A stretch of 64,000 nucleotides of DNA from Agreia sp. Leaf283 (GCF_001422485.1 NZ_LMNF01000001.1:1859375-1923374), one strand, 5' to 3'. Positions 8,455 to 17,135 are shown, counted from the first letter of the stretch. The notes: generated by a model not told the origin, from the letters alone. Made by a program: numbers and translations.

Positions 8455-9762
8455 TCAGACCTTCAGGCGCCAGTCCTCGTCGTCATCGGCCTCGACGGGC
8501 ACCGACCCCGTCTGCACGTCTATCGGCAGCGTGATCGTTCCGGTCGGCGGGTCGATGACCGTCGCCTCGTCGCGGCGGTGACGGAGCACGTCGTTGATGT
8601 AGGCGTTGAGGGCCTCGGCGAGGGGAATGTCGCGCCCCTGCTGTTCGCTCATGAACCACCGGTGCTCCAGAAGCTGGTGGAAGAGCTCGGCCGGCTCGAG
8701 CTTGCGCTTGAGGTCGCGGGGAACGCTGCGCACGACGGGCTCGAAGACCTTGGCGACCCAGTCGTGGGCCATCATCTCTTCGTCGTAGTCGTCTTTGCTG
8801 TAGCGCGCACTGAAGTCGTCGAGGTCGTTGAGCAGGCGACGTGCCTGATTCTCCTGCGCGTCGACGCCGGTGAGACGCAGCAGCCTGCGCTGGTGGTGGC
8901 CCGCATCCACGACCTTCGGCTGGATGCGCACGGTCGTGCCCTCGTCGTCGGTCTTGATGTCGAGTTCCTCGATGTCGAAACCGAGCTCGTTGAGCCGGTC
9001 GACACGCTGGTTGATGCGCCAGCGCTCCGATGACGAGAACGACTCCTTGCCCGTCAGCTCAGACCACAGGGTGCGGTAGGCGGCGAGGATGCCGTTGCTC
9101 ACCTTGATGGGGTCGAGCTGGTCGTCGACACGGCCGCCGGCCTCGAGGTCCATGAGTTCGCCGGCGATGTTGACGCGGGCGATCTCGAGGTCGTTCTCGC
9201 GCTGGCCGTTCGACAGGCCGCCTGAGAAGAGCTTGCCCGTCTCGGCGTCGACGAGGTAGGCCGCGAAGGCGCCGGCGTCGCGTCGGAAGAGCGTGTTCGA
9301 GAGAGACACGTCTCCCCAGAAGAAGCCGATCACGTGCAGGCGCACGAGCAGCAGGGCGAGCGCGTCGACGAGACGGGTGGCGGTGTCGGGCCGCAGCTGC
9401 TGCGAGAACAGGGCGCGGTAGGGGAGGGAGAACTTGAGGTGCCGGGTGACGAGCACGCTGGGCAGGGGATCGCCGTCGGCGTTCGTGCGGTCGGTGATGA
9501 CGGCGAGCGGATCGACGCACGGGATCTCGAGGCTCTGCAGGGTGCGGAGCATCTTGTACTCGCCGCCGGCCATGTCCTCCGTGGTCTCCTTGATGGCGAT
9601 GACGTGCCCGCTGAGGTGGGCGAAGCGCACGAGGTGGCGAGAGAGGCCCTTCGGCAGTGCGGCGATGTACTGGTCTTCCCACTCGCCGAGGGGCACGTCC
9701 CAGGGCAGATCGAGCAGGGCGGGATCGGTGATGGCCGAAGTGATGTTGAGGGAACCCCTCAT
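8455..9762 (-). CDS. DUF4032 domain-containing protein (kinase-like fold candidate)
   Basis: This 435-residue protein is conserved in Actinobacteria. The N-terminal half (about 10-270) looks kinase-like. It has HVIAIKETTEDMAGGEY (a candidate ATP-binding Lys), then HVIGFFWGDVSLSNTLF, which resembles the catalytic loop of lipopolysaccharide/aminoglycoside-type kinases (Asp followed by Asn), and YLVDAETGKLF, resembling a DxE metal site. The C-terminal DUF4032 region follows. The function is not established. The start at 9762 has AAGGAG 7 nt upstream. Convergent with rlmB. The kinase comparison is my inference from motifs. Confidence 0.75.
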   Translation of the reverse strand: MRGSLNITSAITDPALLDLPWDVPLGEWEDQYIAALPKGLSRHLVRFAHLSGHVIAIKETTEDMAGGEYKMLRTLQSLEIPCVDPLAVITDRTNADGDPLPSVLVTRHLKFSLPYRALFSQQLRPDTATRLVDALALLLVRLHVIGFFWGDVSLSNTLFRRDAGAFAAYLVDAETGKLFSGGLSNGQRENDLEIARVNIAGELMDLEAGGRVDDQLDPIKVSNGILAAYRTLWSELTGKESFSSSERWRINQRVDRLNELGFDIEELDIKTDDEGTTVRIQPKVVDAGHHQRRLLRLTGVDAQENQARRLLNDLDDFSARYSKDDYDEEMMAHDWVAKVFEPVVRSVPRDLKRKLEPAELFHQLLEHRWFMSEQQGRDIPLAEALNAYINDVLRHRRDEATVIDPPTGTITLPIDVQTGSVPVEADDDEDWRLKV

Positions 9763-9841
9763 TGCTGCTCCTTGCTGGTGAGCCGGGTCGGCTTCCGTCG
9801 TCGACGGGCCGGGCGTGAACGAACCTGGTGGGACAAGCCTA

Positions 9842-9872
9842 GGCACAGACAAGTCATGGGCACAGACAAGTC
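9842..9872. repeat. 14-bp exact direct repeat upstream of the DUF4032 gene
   Basis: GGCACAGACAAGTC occurs at 9842-9855 and 9859-9872, a 17-bp period, 80-110 bp upstream of the DUF4032 start. It lies in the 185-bp gap to the convergently oriented end of the ABC ATPase gene upstream. Tandem sites of this kind often bind a regulator, but I recognise none. The rest of the gap holds nothing I can identify. Confidence 0.5.
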
Positions 9873-9947
9873 GAGCCCGCCGCCCGAGCACCGAGCCGTG
9901 GGGCCGATGCATCAAGCGACGAGCTCGACTGGTGTGTTTGTCAGGTA

Positions 9948-11051
9948 CTAGCTGGAGACGACTGCCTTGTTGCCGAGACGCTCGCCCGACTCGGTGTCGA
10001 ACACGTGAACGTGGCCGGGAGCCGCGGTCAGGTACACCGTGTCGCCGAGCGACGGGTGCGAACGGCCGTCGACGCGGGTGACGATGTCGGTGCGCTTGCC
10101 CTCGATCTCCGAGTGTCCGTAGAGGTAGCCGTCGGCGCCGAGCTCTTCGACCAGGTCGACCTCGACCGCGAGGCCCTGGCCCTGCGTGGTCGACACGACG
10201 ATGTCCTCGGGGCGCACACCGACGGTGACGCTCTTGGCGGTGGCCTGCGACAGCGTCTCGCGGTCGACCGGAACGACCGACGAACCGAAGGCGATGCCGC
10301 CGTCGACGATGTCGGCGTGGAACAGGTTCATCGCGGGGCTGCCGATGAAGCCGGCGACGAAGACGTTGTTCGGCTTCTCGTAGAGGTCGCGCGGGGTTCC
10401 GACCTGCTGCAGCAGGCCGTCCTTCAGCACGGCGATGCGGTCACCCATGGTGAGGGCCTCGGTCTGGTCGTGCGTGACGTAGACCGTGGTGACACCGAGG
10501 CGACGCTGGAGCGACGCGATCTGGGTGCGCGTCTGAACGCGGAGCTTGGCGTCGAGGTTCGACAGCGGCTCGTCCATGAGGAACACCTGGGGCTGGCGCA
10601 CGATGGCGCGACCCATGGCGACGCGCTGGCGCTGGCCACCGGAGAGTGCCTTGGGCTTGCGGCTGAGGTAGGGCTCGAGGTCGAGCAGCTTGGCGGCCTC
10701 GAGAACGCGGGTGGCGCGGTCTTCTTTGCCGACGCCCGCGATCTTGAGAGCGAAGCCCATGTTCTCGGCGACGGTCATGTGCGGGTAGAGCGCGTAGTTC
10801 TGGAAGACCATGGCGATGTCGCGGTCTTTCGGGGGCACGTCGGTGACGTCGCGGTCGCCGATGAGGATGCGACCTTCGTTGACCTCTTCGAGGCCGGCGA
10901 GCATGCGCAGCGTGGTGGACTTTCCGCAACCGGAGGGACCGACGAGCACGAGGAACTCGCCGTCGGCGACCTCGAGGTCGATCTTGTCGACCGAGGCGCG
11001 AGTGGCACCCGGGTAGATGCGGGTAGCTTTGTCAAAAGTGACAGATGCCAT
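9948..11051 (-). CDS. ABC transporter ATP-binding protein, UgpC/MsmK-type (sugar import)
   Basis: This 367-residue ATPase has Walker A GPSGCGKST, the Q-loop in VFQNYALYP, signature LSGGQRQRV, Walker B VFLMDEPLSNLD and the H-loop VYVTHDQTEA. The C-terminal TOBE/regulatory domain (about 240-367) is typical of the MalK/MsmK/UgpC group. Such ATPases energise one or several carbohydrate importers and in actinobacteria often stand alone and serve multiple permeases. No permease or binding-protein gene is adjacent here, consistent with a shared ATPase. GAAGGAG precedes the ATG at a good distance. Confidence 0.93.
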   Translation of the reverse strand: MASVTFDKATRIYPGATRASVDKIDLEVADGEFLVLVGPSGCGKSTTLRMLAGLEEVNEGRILIGDRDVTDVPPKDRDIAMVFQNYALYPHMTVAENMGFALKIAGVGKEDRATRVLEAAKLLDLEPYLSRKPKALSGGQRQRVAMGRAIVRQPQVFLMDEPLSNLDAKLRVQTRTQIASLQRRLGVTTVYVTHDQTEALTMGDRIAVLKDGLLQQVGTPRDLYEKPNNVFVAGFIGSPAMNLFHADIVDGGIAFGSSVVPVDRETLSQATAKSVTVGVRPEDIVVSTTQGQGLAVEVDLVEELGADGYLYGHSEIEGKRTDIVTRVDGRSHPSLGDTVYLTAAPGHVHVFDTESGERLGNKAVVSS

Positions 11052-11283
11052 GGGTGTTGATCTCCTTCACCGGCAGGTACGTGCCGGACGATCCGTTGTG
11101 ATGGATTGAACCGGACCGTCGACGGTGGCGGTCCATCGTCCAGTATGTCATGGTTCAGGGCCCCCGAATGAGGCACCTTGACTTCCTGTTTGGAGATTTC
11201 CCAGTCAAGCCCTCTACGCTGGGGTTTCCGGCCAGATTCGGCCCGGTCGCATTTTCTTCTCTCTCACCCGGAGTTCTACACGT

Positions 11284-12201
11284 ATGTCTTATGGCTCAGC
11301 CGGAGATGGTCGCCTCTCTAAGAACGACCGACGCGAAGCAGCCCGCGAAAAGGCCAAGGCCCTTCGTGAGCAGCAGCGAAAGAAAGACCTTCGAAACCGC
11401 ATCTTCCTCTTCGGAGGCCTCGGCGTCGTGGTCATCGCGATCGGAGTCGCGGTCACGCTGATCATCGTCAGCGCGATCAAGCCCGCCGGTCCCGGCCCCC
11501 AGAACATGGCCAGCGACGGCCTCACCGTGAGCCAGGGCTTCGTCGCCACGACCACGCCCTCGCAGGCGGCTGACGCCGAGCCGACGGCGCCGACCCCCGA
11601 CTACTCGACCGGTGTCGTCGACATCCAGGTCTACGTCGACTACCTGTGCCCCTACTGCGGCCAGTTCGAGGCGACGAACTCCGAGCAGATCGGCCAGTGG
11701 ATCGAATCCGGCGCCGCCACCCTCACCACGCACCCGCTCGCCATCCTCGACCGCGGATCCCTCGGAACGAAGTACTCGACCCGGTCGGCGAACGCCGCGG
11801 CCTGCGTCGCCAACTACTCGCCCGACAGCTTCTACGACTTCAGCGCCCTTCTCTTCAAGAACCAGCCGGCAGAGAACACCGAGGGTCTCGACAACGCCGC
11901 GCTCAAGGGCTATGTCACCGACGCCAAGGCAGACAAGGTGTCGCAGATCGAGAAGTGCATCGACGACACCCAGTTCAAAGACTGGGTGAGCGCCTCGACG
12001 GCCCGTGCCCTCAAGGGTCCGCTGCCGAACACCGATGTCGAGAAGGTCGAGGGCACGCCCACCGTCCTGGTCAACGGCCAGCAGTACTCCGGGTCGCTCA
12101 CCGACGCCGACGCGTTCTCCGCGTTCGTCCTCCAGGTCGCCAGCGAGGCGTACTCCACCGCGACGCCCACCCCGACGCCCGAGCCGACCGTCGCGCAGTA
12201 G
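11284..12201 (+). CDS. Membrane-anchored DsbA-like thioredoxin-fold protein
   Basis: This is a 305-residue protein with a charged cytoplasmic N-terminus (about 1-40, Lys/Arg/Glu-rich). One transmembrane helix follows (about 41-65, FLFGGLGVVVIAIGVAVTLI), then an extracellular thioredoxin-fold domain with the redox pair CPYC in YVDYLCPYCGQFEA and a cis-Pro candidate in EGTPTVLVNG. It ends with a Pro/Thr-rich tail. Such actinobacterial DsbA-family proteins probably introduce or exchange disulfides in exported proteins. Two further Cys (in AAACVAN and IEKCID) could form a structural disulfide. Start: ATG 11284, preceded by GGAG about 10 nt upstream. Divergent from the ABC ATPase gene. Confidence 0.88.
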   Translation: MSYGSAGDGRLSKNDRREAAREKAKALREQQRKKDLRNRIFLFGGLGVVVIAIGVAVTLIIVSAIKPAGPGPQNMASDGLTVSQGFVATTTPSQAADAEPTAPTPDYSTGVVDIQVYVDYLCPYCGQFEATNSEQIGQWIESGAATLTTHPLAILDRGSLGTKYSTRSANAAACVANYSPDSFYDFSALLFKNQPAENTEGLDNAALKGYVTDAKADKVSQIEKCIDDTQFKDWVSASTARALKGPLPNTDVEKVEGTPTVLVNGQQYSGSLTDADAFSAFVLQVASEAYSTATPTPTPEPTVAQ

Positions 12202-12242
12202 CGCGTCGTCTGGAACGCCTCATTCGGGCCGCGGCTCGTGGC

Positions 12243-12248
12243 TAGAAT
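12243..12248 (+). promoter_or_regulatory. Putative -10 of tRNA-Thr
   Basis: TAGAAT lies 15 bp before the mature 5' end of the tRNA, a suitable place for a -10 with a few nucleotides of leader. No clear -35 is seen. Confidence 0.45.
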
Positions 12249-12262
12249 GAGATGTTCCACCT

Positions 12263-12338
12263 GCCGGCGTGGCGCAATTGGTAGCGCACCGCTCTTGTAA
12301 AGCGGGGGTTACGGGTTCAAGTCCCGTCGCCGGCCCCA
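12263..12338 (+). tRNA. tRNA-Thr (anticodon TGT)
   Basis: A full cloverleaf can be drawn. It has a 7-bp acceptor stem (GCCGGCG/CGCCGGC), 4-bp D stem, anticodon stem CCGCT/AGCGG with loop CTTGTAA (anticodon TGT at 12296-12298), a 5-nt variable loop and T arm ACGGG-TTCAAGT-CCCGT. The CCA end is encoded at 12336-12338. It reads ACA codons and, with modification, other Thr codons. Confidence 0.97.
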
Positions 12339-12343
12339 CTCCT

Positions 12344-12383
12344 GAGAAGCCCGTCGGATCCATCGAGATCCGGCGGGCTTCTC
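12344..12383 (+). terminator. Strong hairpin terminator after tRNA-Thr
   Basis: A 17-bp stem (12344-12360 with 12367-12383, one G-T pair) closes a 6-nt loop 5 nt after the encoded CCA. There is no T run, which is common for actinobacterial hairpin terminators. Confidence 0.75.
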
Positions 12384-12436
12384 GCGTAAGCGATCGCACG
12401 GCATCGACTCTCTTCTCATAGGAAGAGGTGTTAGCC

Positions 12437-13021
12437 GTGTCGTTCCATAGATCACGCCGCGAGAGCCGGTCGGTGACGGTGCGCGTCGTTGTCGTGGCCG
12501 CGATCCTCGCCATTCTCGTGGGGGCGGGCGTCGCCGTCGCGGTCACGTCGATGTCTGTCGACGCTCAGCACGACCCGACGACTCTCAGGCCCACGCCCGG
12601 CGTCGAGGCCGTCGAGGCCGTCGACCCGCCTGTCGACCCGCAGCTGGCCGCGGCACGGGCCGAGGCCGCGACCACGGTCGGGCGAGTGCTCCCCATCGCC
12701 AACAACGCCGCGGGCCTGGCGTCTGCCGAATCCATCGCCGCGCTGCAGCGCGACGTGGCCGGCCTCGACACCGCATCGAGGGTCGGCTCGCAGTCCGATC
12801 TGGATGCGGCGGGATTCGCGGTGCAGGCATCCCTCGCCGCGTTCGGCACGAGCGCGGCCGAGACCTGCGAGGCCCAGCTCGCGGCCGGGGCCGGTGGCGC
12901 CCCGTGGGCGGCCGAGGCCACCGACCCGTGCGCTGCGGTGAGAGGCGCGCTGGATGCGAGTGCGGATGTCGTTCCTGCGCTCACCGAGCTCGAGGCCGTC
13001 GGCGCCCCGTCGGTGCCGTAG
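12437..13021 (+). CDS. Hypothetical membrane-anchored extracellular protein
   Basis: This is a 194-residue protein. A basic N-terminus (SFHRSRRESRS) is followed by one transmembrane helix (about 15-40) and an Ala/Asp/Val-rich exported region with a helical pattern (about 55-190). That region holds two Cys (ETCEAQL and DPCAAV) that could form a disulfide. No family recognised. The GTG at 12437 is chosen because GGAAGAGG lies 8 nt upstream; a GTG at 12428 is also in frame. The stop is 1 nt from the stop of the convergent MFS gene. Confidence 0.7.
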   Translation: MSFHRSRRESRSVTVRVVVVAAILAILVGAGVAVAVTSMSVDAQHDPTTLRPTPGVEAVEAVDPPVDPQLAAARAEAATTVGRVLPIANNAAGLASAESIAALQRDVAGLDTASRVGSQSDLDAAGFAVQASLAAFGTSAAETCEAQLAAGAGGAPWAAEATDPCAAVRGALDASADVVPALTELEAVGAPSVP

Positions 13022-13022
13022 C

Positions 13023-14324
13023 TCAGGCCCGAGAGGCGCTGCGGCGGTCGACGCCGAGTGAGACGAGCAGGATGGCCACGCCCACGATCGACAGGCCGAT
13101 TCCCACCCAGGCCGGCGCGATGTATCCGAAGCCCGCCGCGATGACGACGCCGCCCAGGAACGCGCCGAGGGAGTTGCCGAGGTTGAGGGCCGAGTGATTG
13201 AGGGCCGCGGCGATCGACTGGGAGTCGTGCGCGACATCCATCAGCCTGGCCTGGATCGTGGGTGACGCCGCCGACACGAACGCGCCGATGAAGAAGATCG
13301 AGATGAACAGGCCAGGAGCGCTGGCGGCGGTGAGGCCGAATGCGAGGCAGGCCAGGCCGATGCCCGGCATGAAGATGAGCAGCGAACGCGCCACAGACTT
13401 GTCTGCCGCCCAGCCACCGATGAAGTTTCCGATGGTCATGCCCACACCGAAGGTCACGAGCACGAGCGGCACGACCGCTGCGCCGAGGCCCGTCACATCG
13501 GTGACCACCGGCGCGATGTAGCTGTAGACGGCGAACATTCCGCCGAAGCCGATCGACGCCATGGCCAGGGTGAGCCAGATCTGCGGGCGGGAGAAGGCCT
13601 TGAGCTCGTTGCGGATCGTGCTCTCGGGGTTGCCGGCCTGGAACGGCACGGTCGCGATGATCGAGACCAGGGTGGCGGCGAAGATCACCGTCACGAGCCA
13701 GAACGCGCTGCGCCATCCGAAGTGCTGGCCGAGATAGGTGCCCACGGGAACGCCGACCACGTTCGCGATGGTGAGGCCCGACAGCACGAACGCGACGCCG
13801 CGGGCGCGTTTTCCGGGGCCCATCAGGGTGGCGGCGACCAGAGAGGCGATGCCGAAATAGGCGCCGTGCGGAAGGCCGGAGACGAAGCGGGCCGCGAGCA
13901 CCCAGCCGAACGAGGGCAGGATCGCCGTGGCGAGGTTGCCGATCACGAAGCAGGCGACGAGAACCGTGAGCAGGCGCTTGCGCGGCCAACGGGCGGCGGC
14001 CGCGGCGATGGTCGGAGCCCCGACGACGACACCGAGCGCGTACGCCGAGATCAGGTGGCCCGCCGTGGCGTTCGCATCGGCCGAATTCGCGGCGTACAGC
14101 CCGGGCAGCAGGTCTTGAGCGATGTTCGGCAGCAGACCCATCGAGACGAACTCGGTGACCCCGATTCCGAAGCCGCCCAGGGCCAGGGCGAGCAATGCCA
14201 TCCACCGGCGGGAGGGGGAGTAGCGCAGGTGGCCGACGGGCTGTGCGTCGTCTGCTCGGGTCGGCGGATTCTGCGCCGACACCTGTGGCCCTGTTGCGGG
14301 CGAGGTCACTCCGAGATCTGTCAC
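13023..14324 (-). CDS. MFS transporter of the AraJ/DHA1 type
   Basis: This 433-residue protein has about 12 predicted transmembrane helices after a 40-residue polar N-terminus. The family signature between helices 2 and 3 appears as AAAARWPRKRLL, and TEFVSMGLLPNIA in helix 1 is characteristic of AraJ/YdhP-like drug or sugar efflux proteins. Substrate cannot be told from sequence. The gene stands alone between the convergent hypothetical gene and the nitroreductase. Confidence 0.9.
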   Translation of the reverse strand: MTDLGVTSPATGPQVSAQNPPTRADDAQPVGHLRYSPSRRWMALLALALGGFGIGVTEFVSMGLLPNIAQDLLPGLYAANSADANATAGHLISAYALGVVVGAPTIAAAAARWPRKRLLTVLVACFVIGNLATAILPSFGWVLAARFVSGLPHGAYFGIASLVAATLMGPGKRARGVAFVLSGLTIANVVGVPVGTYLGQHFGWRSAFWLVTVIFAATLVSIIATVPFQAGNPESTIRNELKAFSRPQIWLTLAMASIGFGGMFAVYSYIAPVVTDVTGLGAAVVPLVLVTFGVGMTIGNFIGGWAADKSVARSLLIFMPGIGLACLAFGLTAASAPGLFISIFFIGAFVSAASPTIQARLMDVAHDSQSIAAALNHSALNLGNSLGAFLGGVVIAAGFGYIAPAWVGIGLSIVGVAILLVSLGVDRRSASRA

Positions 14325-14383
14325 AAGAATTCGATACTAGCCCGCAGAAGACCGGGCGTCGAATCGATTCGAGCGGCGTGCCG

Positions 14384-14932
14384 TCAGAGCGACGAGAGAT
14401 GCCGTCGCGGGTCGACCCGGGAGCGGCGCGACGTGCGTGGTCGCTCGGGGTATCGACCGACGTAGATCCACCCGAGCATCTGCTCGCCGGGCTCCAAGCG
14501 GTGCGCGAGCCGCACGGCATCGCTGCGGGTGTGGATGCCGGTGCGCCACATCGCGCCGTAGCCGCGCTCGTGCAGCAGCAGGTTGAGCGAATGGGCCACA
14601 CCGGATGCGACGGCCTCCTGCTCCCAGTACGGCACCTTGAAGCTGGGCCGGGGCGACACGATCACCGCGAGCAGCAGGGGTGCGCGATAGGCCTTGCGGA
14701 TGCTCTTGTCTGCGTCACGACCCTCCAGCCCCGCGGCAGCGGCGAGGCTCTCGCCGACGATGCGCCGGGAATCCCCGCGGATCTCGAGGATGCGCCAGGG
14801 TGTCATGCCCGAGTGGTCGGCGACCTGCCCGGCGGCGTCGATGAGCTCGAGGAGCTCGTCGTGGCTCGGCGCCTCGTCGGTGACCTTCGAACTCGAGCGG
14901 CGCTCCTGCATCGCCTCGAAGACGGATGCCAC
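14384..14932 (-). CDS. Nitroreductase-family FMN oxidoreductase
   Basis: This 182-residue protein fits the nitroreductase fold. It has an N-terminal FMN phosphate-binding ERRSSSK, an APSHDELLELI helix, the DHSGMTPWRILEI strand, a central AVASGVAHSLNLLLHERGYG helix, and GWIYVGRYPE near the C-terminus. Members reduce quinones, nitro compounds or unsaturated substrates with NAD(P)H. A basic tail (RRSRVDPRRH) follows. The GTG start is 4 nt after the msrB stop, so the two form an operon, consistent with a redox-protection role. Confidence 0.88.
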   Translation of the reverse strand: MASVFEAMQERRSSSKVTDEAPSHDELLELIDAAGQVADHSGMTPWRILEIRGDSRRIVGESLAAAAGLEGRDADKSIRKAYRAPLLLAVIVSPRPSFKVPYWEQEAVASGVAHSLNLLLHERGYGAMWRTGIHTRSDAVRLAHRLEPGEQMLGWIYVGRYPERPRTSRRSRVDPRRHLSSL

Positions 14933-14936
14933 GCCC

Positions 14937-15338
14937 TTACTCTGCCGGGTCGAACTCGAGCGAGATCGAGTTCATGCAGTACCGGTCGCCGGTGGGCGTC
15001 TGGGGAGCGTCGTCGAAGACGTGGCCCAGGTGGGAGCCACACGCGGCGCATCGCACCTCTGTGCGCACCATGCCGAGCGTGGAGTCGGTGATCAGCTCGA
15101 CGGCATCGGTCGACGACGGATCGTAGAAGCTCGGCCAGCCGCAGTGCGAGTCGAACTTCGTGGTGCTGCGGAAGAGTTCCGCGCTGCAGGCCTTGCACCG
15201 GTAGATGCCTTCACGGCCCTCGTCGAGCAGCTCGCCGGTCCACGGGCGCTCCGTCGCCGCCTGGCGCAGCACGGCGTACTCGTCGGCCGACAGCTCCGCC
15301 CGCCAGTCCTCATCGCTCTTCTGAACGTCGTAACTCAT
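14937..15338 (-). CDS. msrB: Peptide methionine-R-sulfoxide reductase MsrB
   Basis: This 133-residue enzyme reduces the R-epimer of methionine sulfoxide. It has two zinc CxxC pairs (YRCKACSAEL and RCAACGSHLGH), the family motif FDSHCGWPSF, and the catalytic Cys in GDRYCMNSISLEF near the C-terminus. The start at 15338 gives the usual N-terminus (VQKSDEDWRAEL). It leads a two-gene operon with the nitroreductase and is divergent from the acetyltransferase gene, with about 85 bp between. Confidence 0.95.
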   Translation of the reverse strand: MSYDVQKSDEDWRAELSADEYAVLRQAATERPWTGELLDEGREGIYRCKACSAELFRSTTKFDSHCGWPSFYDPSSTDAVELITDSTLGMVRTEVRCAACGSHLGHVFDDAPQTPTGDRYCMNSISLEFDPAE

Positions 15339-15409
15339 CGACAGGACACTCCTTCTCCGCCCCGCGATCGCGGCTCCGCGATCGACCAGGGCTTCCTCCA
15401 TCATCACAG

Positions 15410-15423
15410 TAAACTTGGCCACC
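15410..15423 (+). promoter_or_regulatory. Putative leaderless promoter -10 of the ElaA-like gene
   Basis: TAAACT (15410-15415) is followed after 8 nt by the GTG at 15424; there is no ribosome-binding site. This favours the GTG over the in-frame TTG at 15415, which lies at the edge of the -10. Confidence 0.4.
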
Positions 15424-15894
15424 GTGCCCCTCGAAACCGTACCCACGATCGTGCAGAAGAGCTGGAGCGAGCTGACCACGGAGGAGCTCTACGAGATCCT
15501 CAAGCTGCGCACCGACGTGTTCTACGTGGAGCAGAAGGTCGACGAGAGCGAGCTCGACCGCCGCGACAGAGAGCGCACGACCGACCACCTGTGGATCGCG
15601 GGGGAGGACGGCGACGTGGCGGCCTATCTCCGTGTGCTTCGCGACGAGGTCGCCGAATACGAAGACGCGCACCGGCTGCCGGGCCGCGTCGTCGTCGGCC
15701 CCGCATACCGGGGAAGGGGGCTCGCGCAGCTCCTCTTGGCCAGGGTCGTCGAGCTCTACGGCTCGGAATCTCTGCTCCTTCATTCGCAGAGCTACATCAC
15801 CAGCCTCTACGCCCCGTTCGGATTCGTCGCCGTGGGCGACGAGTTCATGGAGGCGGGCATCGCCCACCGAACCATGTACCGCGCCGGTCGCTAG
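15424..15894 (+). CDS. GNAT-family N-acetyltransferase, ElaA-like
   Basis: About 156 residues. The N-terminal LYEILKLRTDVFYVEQ is the ElaA hallmark. The acetyl-CoA pyrophosphate loop is seen as VGPAYRGRGLAQLLLARV, and LHSQSYITSLYAPFGFVAVG is the conserved C-terminal ElaA stretch. Substrate unknown; ElaA-like proteins are predicted small-molecule acetyltransferases. The start is uncertain (GTG 15424 preferred, TTG 15415 possible). Confidence 0.85.
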   Translation: MPLETVPTIVQKSWSELTTEELYEILKLRTDVFYVEQKVDESELDRRDRERTTDHLWIAGEDGDVAAYLRVLRDEVAEYEDAHRLPGRVVVGPAYRGRGLAQLLLARVVELYGSESLLLHSQSYITSLYAPFGFVAVGDEFMEAGIAHRTMYRAGR

Positions 15895-15998
15895 GCATCG
15901 CGGCATGCCCGCCTCATTCGGCTGATCCAGAGCATGCGGCCCATAGGATGTTGACGATCGGGGGGCCGGACGGCTCCCGGGCACGAAGTGGAGGCCAT

Positions 15999-16301
15999 GT
16001 GGGAGCCGCGAAAGATCTCGACGAGCAGCGCACGGGCGACGGCGTAGCGCCGGCCCTCGGTGCTCGCGACATCGCGATCCTGGCTTTCGAGCGCACCTGG
16101 TGGAGGCACGCCGGTGTCAAGGAGCAGGCCATTCGTGACGAATTCGGTCTCTCGGCCGCCCGCTACTATCAACTGCTGGGCGCGCTCATCGATTCGCCCT
16201 CCGCCCTCGCCCACGACCCCATGCTCATCAAGAGACTGCACCGAGTGCGGGATGCCAGGACGGACGCGCGATCAGTGCGCCTCACGTCCCTCGACGACTA
16301 G
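15999..16301 (+). CDS. DUF3263 domain protein (small helix-turn-helix-like)
   Basis: This 100-residue protein contains the DUF3263 signature: ALGARDIAILAFERTWWRH, then EQAIRDEFGLSAARYYQLL, which reads as a helix-turn-helix, and an Arg-rich end. It is a conserved actinobacterial small protein, often encoded just upstream of a LytR_C protein as here. The role is not known; DNA binding is suggested by the HTH-like segment. The GTG start has GGAGG 4 nt upstream (short spacing). The next gene starts 15 nt after the stop, so the two are one operon. Confidence 0.82.
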   Translation: MGAAKDLDEQRTGDGVAPALGARDIAILAFERTWWRHAGVKEQAIRDEFGLSAARYYQLLGALIDSPSALAHDPMLIKRLHRVRDARTDARSVRLTSLDD

Positions 16302-16316
16302 GACCCAGACCACACC

Positions 16317-16949
16317 ATGGCCAAGCCTGAATCCGACCGCTTCGACACCATCCCGGCAGACCTTCACCGCACGGGTGCCCACCGGGGCCCGCGCCGCAAG
16401 GGCCGCGGATGGATCGCGTTCGCCTGGGCTGCTCTCGCGACCGGAGTCATCGTCGCCGGAGGCGTGGTGGGCCTCGCCATCATCAACGACAACATCCAGT
16501 TCGGCGGCATTCTGGGTGGCACGACGGCCTCGACGCCCACCCCGACGCCCACCCCGACACCGACCATCACTCCCATCGTCGATGGGGCCGCCAGCGTCAC
16601 CATCCTGAACGGCACAGAGACCGTGGGCCTGGCCGCCAGCGTCGGCGACGCCATGCGCGAGGCCGGATGGGCGGGCGTCGGCTCCACCGCCAACGCGAGT
16701 GCCACCGACTTCAAGACGACCACGGTCTACTACGTCGATCCTGCGAACGAAGCCGCCGCACTCGGCCTCGCCGACTCCCTGTTCGCCAAGGCCACCGCCG
16801 ACGCGACGGCGAACGGTGTCGCGCTGTCGATCACCTCTGTGCGGGTCGAGCAGTCCGACCAGTTCCAGGGAGCGCAGCTCACCGTCGTGCTCGGTGCCGA
16901 CTTCGTCGAACCGTCTGCAGACGGCACGACCGACGAGCCCGTTCAGTAG
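16317..16949 (+). CDS. LytR C-terminal-domain protein, membrane-anchored
   Basis: This is a 210-residue protein: a basic cytoplasmic segment (about 1-35), one transmembrane helix (about 36-60), a short TPTPTPTP linker, then a LytR_C (PF13399-like) domain (about 85-195). The domain begins VTILNGTETVGLAASVGDAM and continues with TTVYYVDPANEAAA. The domain accompanies cell-wall glycopolymer ligases (LCP family), but this protein has only the C-terminal module. An envelope role is therefore likely but undefined. Operon partner of the DUF3263 gene. Confidence 0.88.
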   Translation: MAKPESDRFDTIPADLHRTGAHRGPRRKGRGWIAFAWAALATGVIVAGGVVGLAIINDNIQFGGILGGTTASTPTPTPTPTPTITPIVDGAASVTILNGTETVGLAASVGDAMREAGWAGVGSTANASATDFKTTTVYYVDPANEAAALGLADSLFAKATADATANGVALSITSVRVEQSDQFQGAQLTVVLGADFVEPSADGTTDEPVQ

Positions 16950-17065
16950 GGCGGGCGGAGGCCGCATTGCGGCCCCATATTTCGGTGATGTTTCCGTCGT
17001 GTTGAGATGCGGAAACGGATGCCCCGTTTTGCCGGGATCGCCCGCAATCCGGCGAATGCGCTGAT

Positions 17066-17071
17066 TAGTAT
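17066..17071 (+). promoter_or_regulatory. Putative -10 of the cold-shock gene
   Basis: TAGTAT lies 65 bp upstream of the ATG, implying a 5' leader of about 55-60 nt. Cold-shock mRNAs often carry a structured leader. No clear -35. Confidence 0.35.
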
Positions 17072-17135
17072 CGGCCTTGGTCATCCGTGGTTCTTCGGGT
17101 GTCCTGACGACACACATTCGGCAATGGGAGTAACA

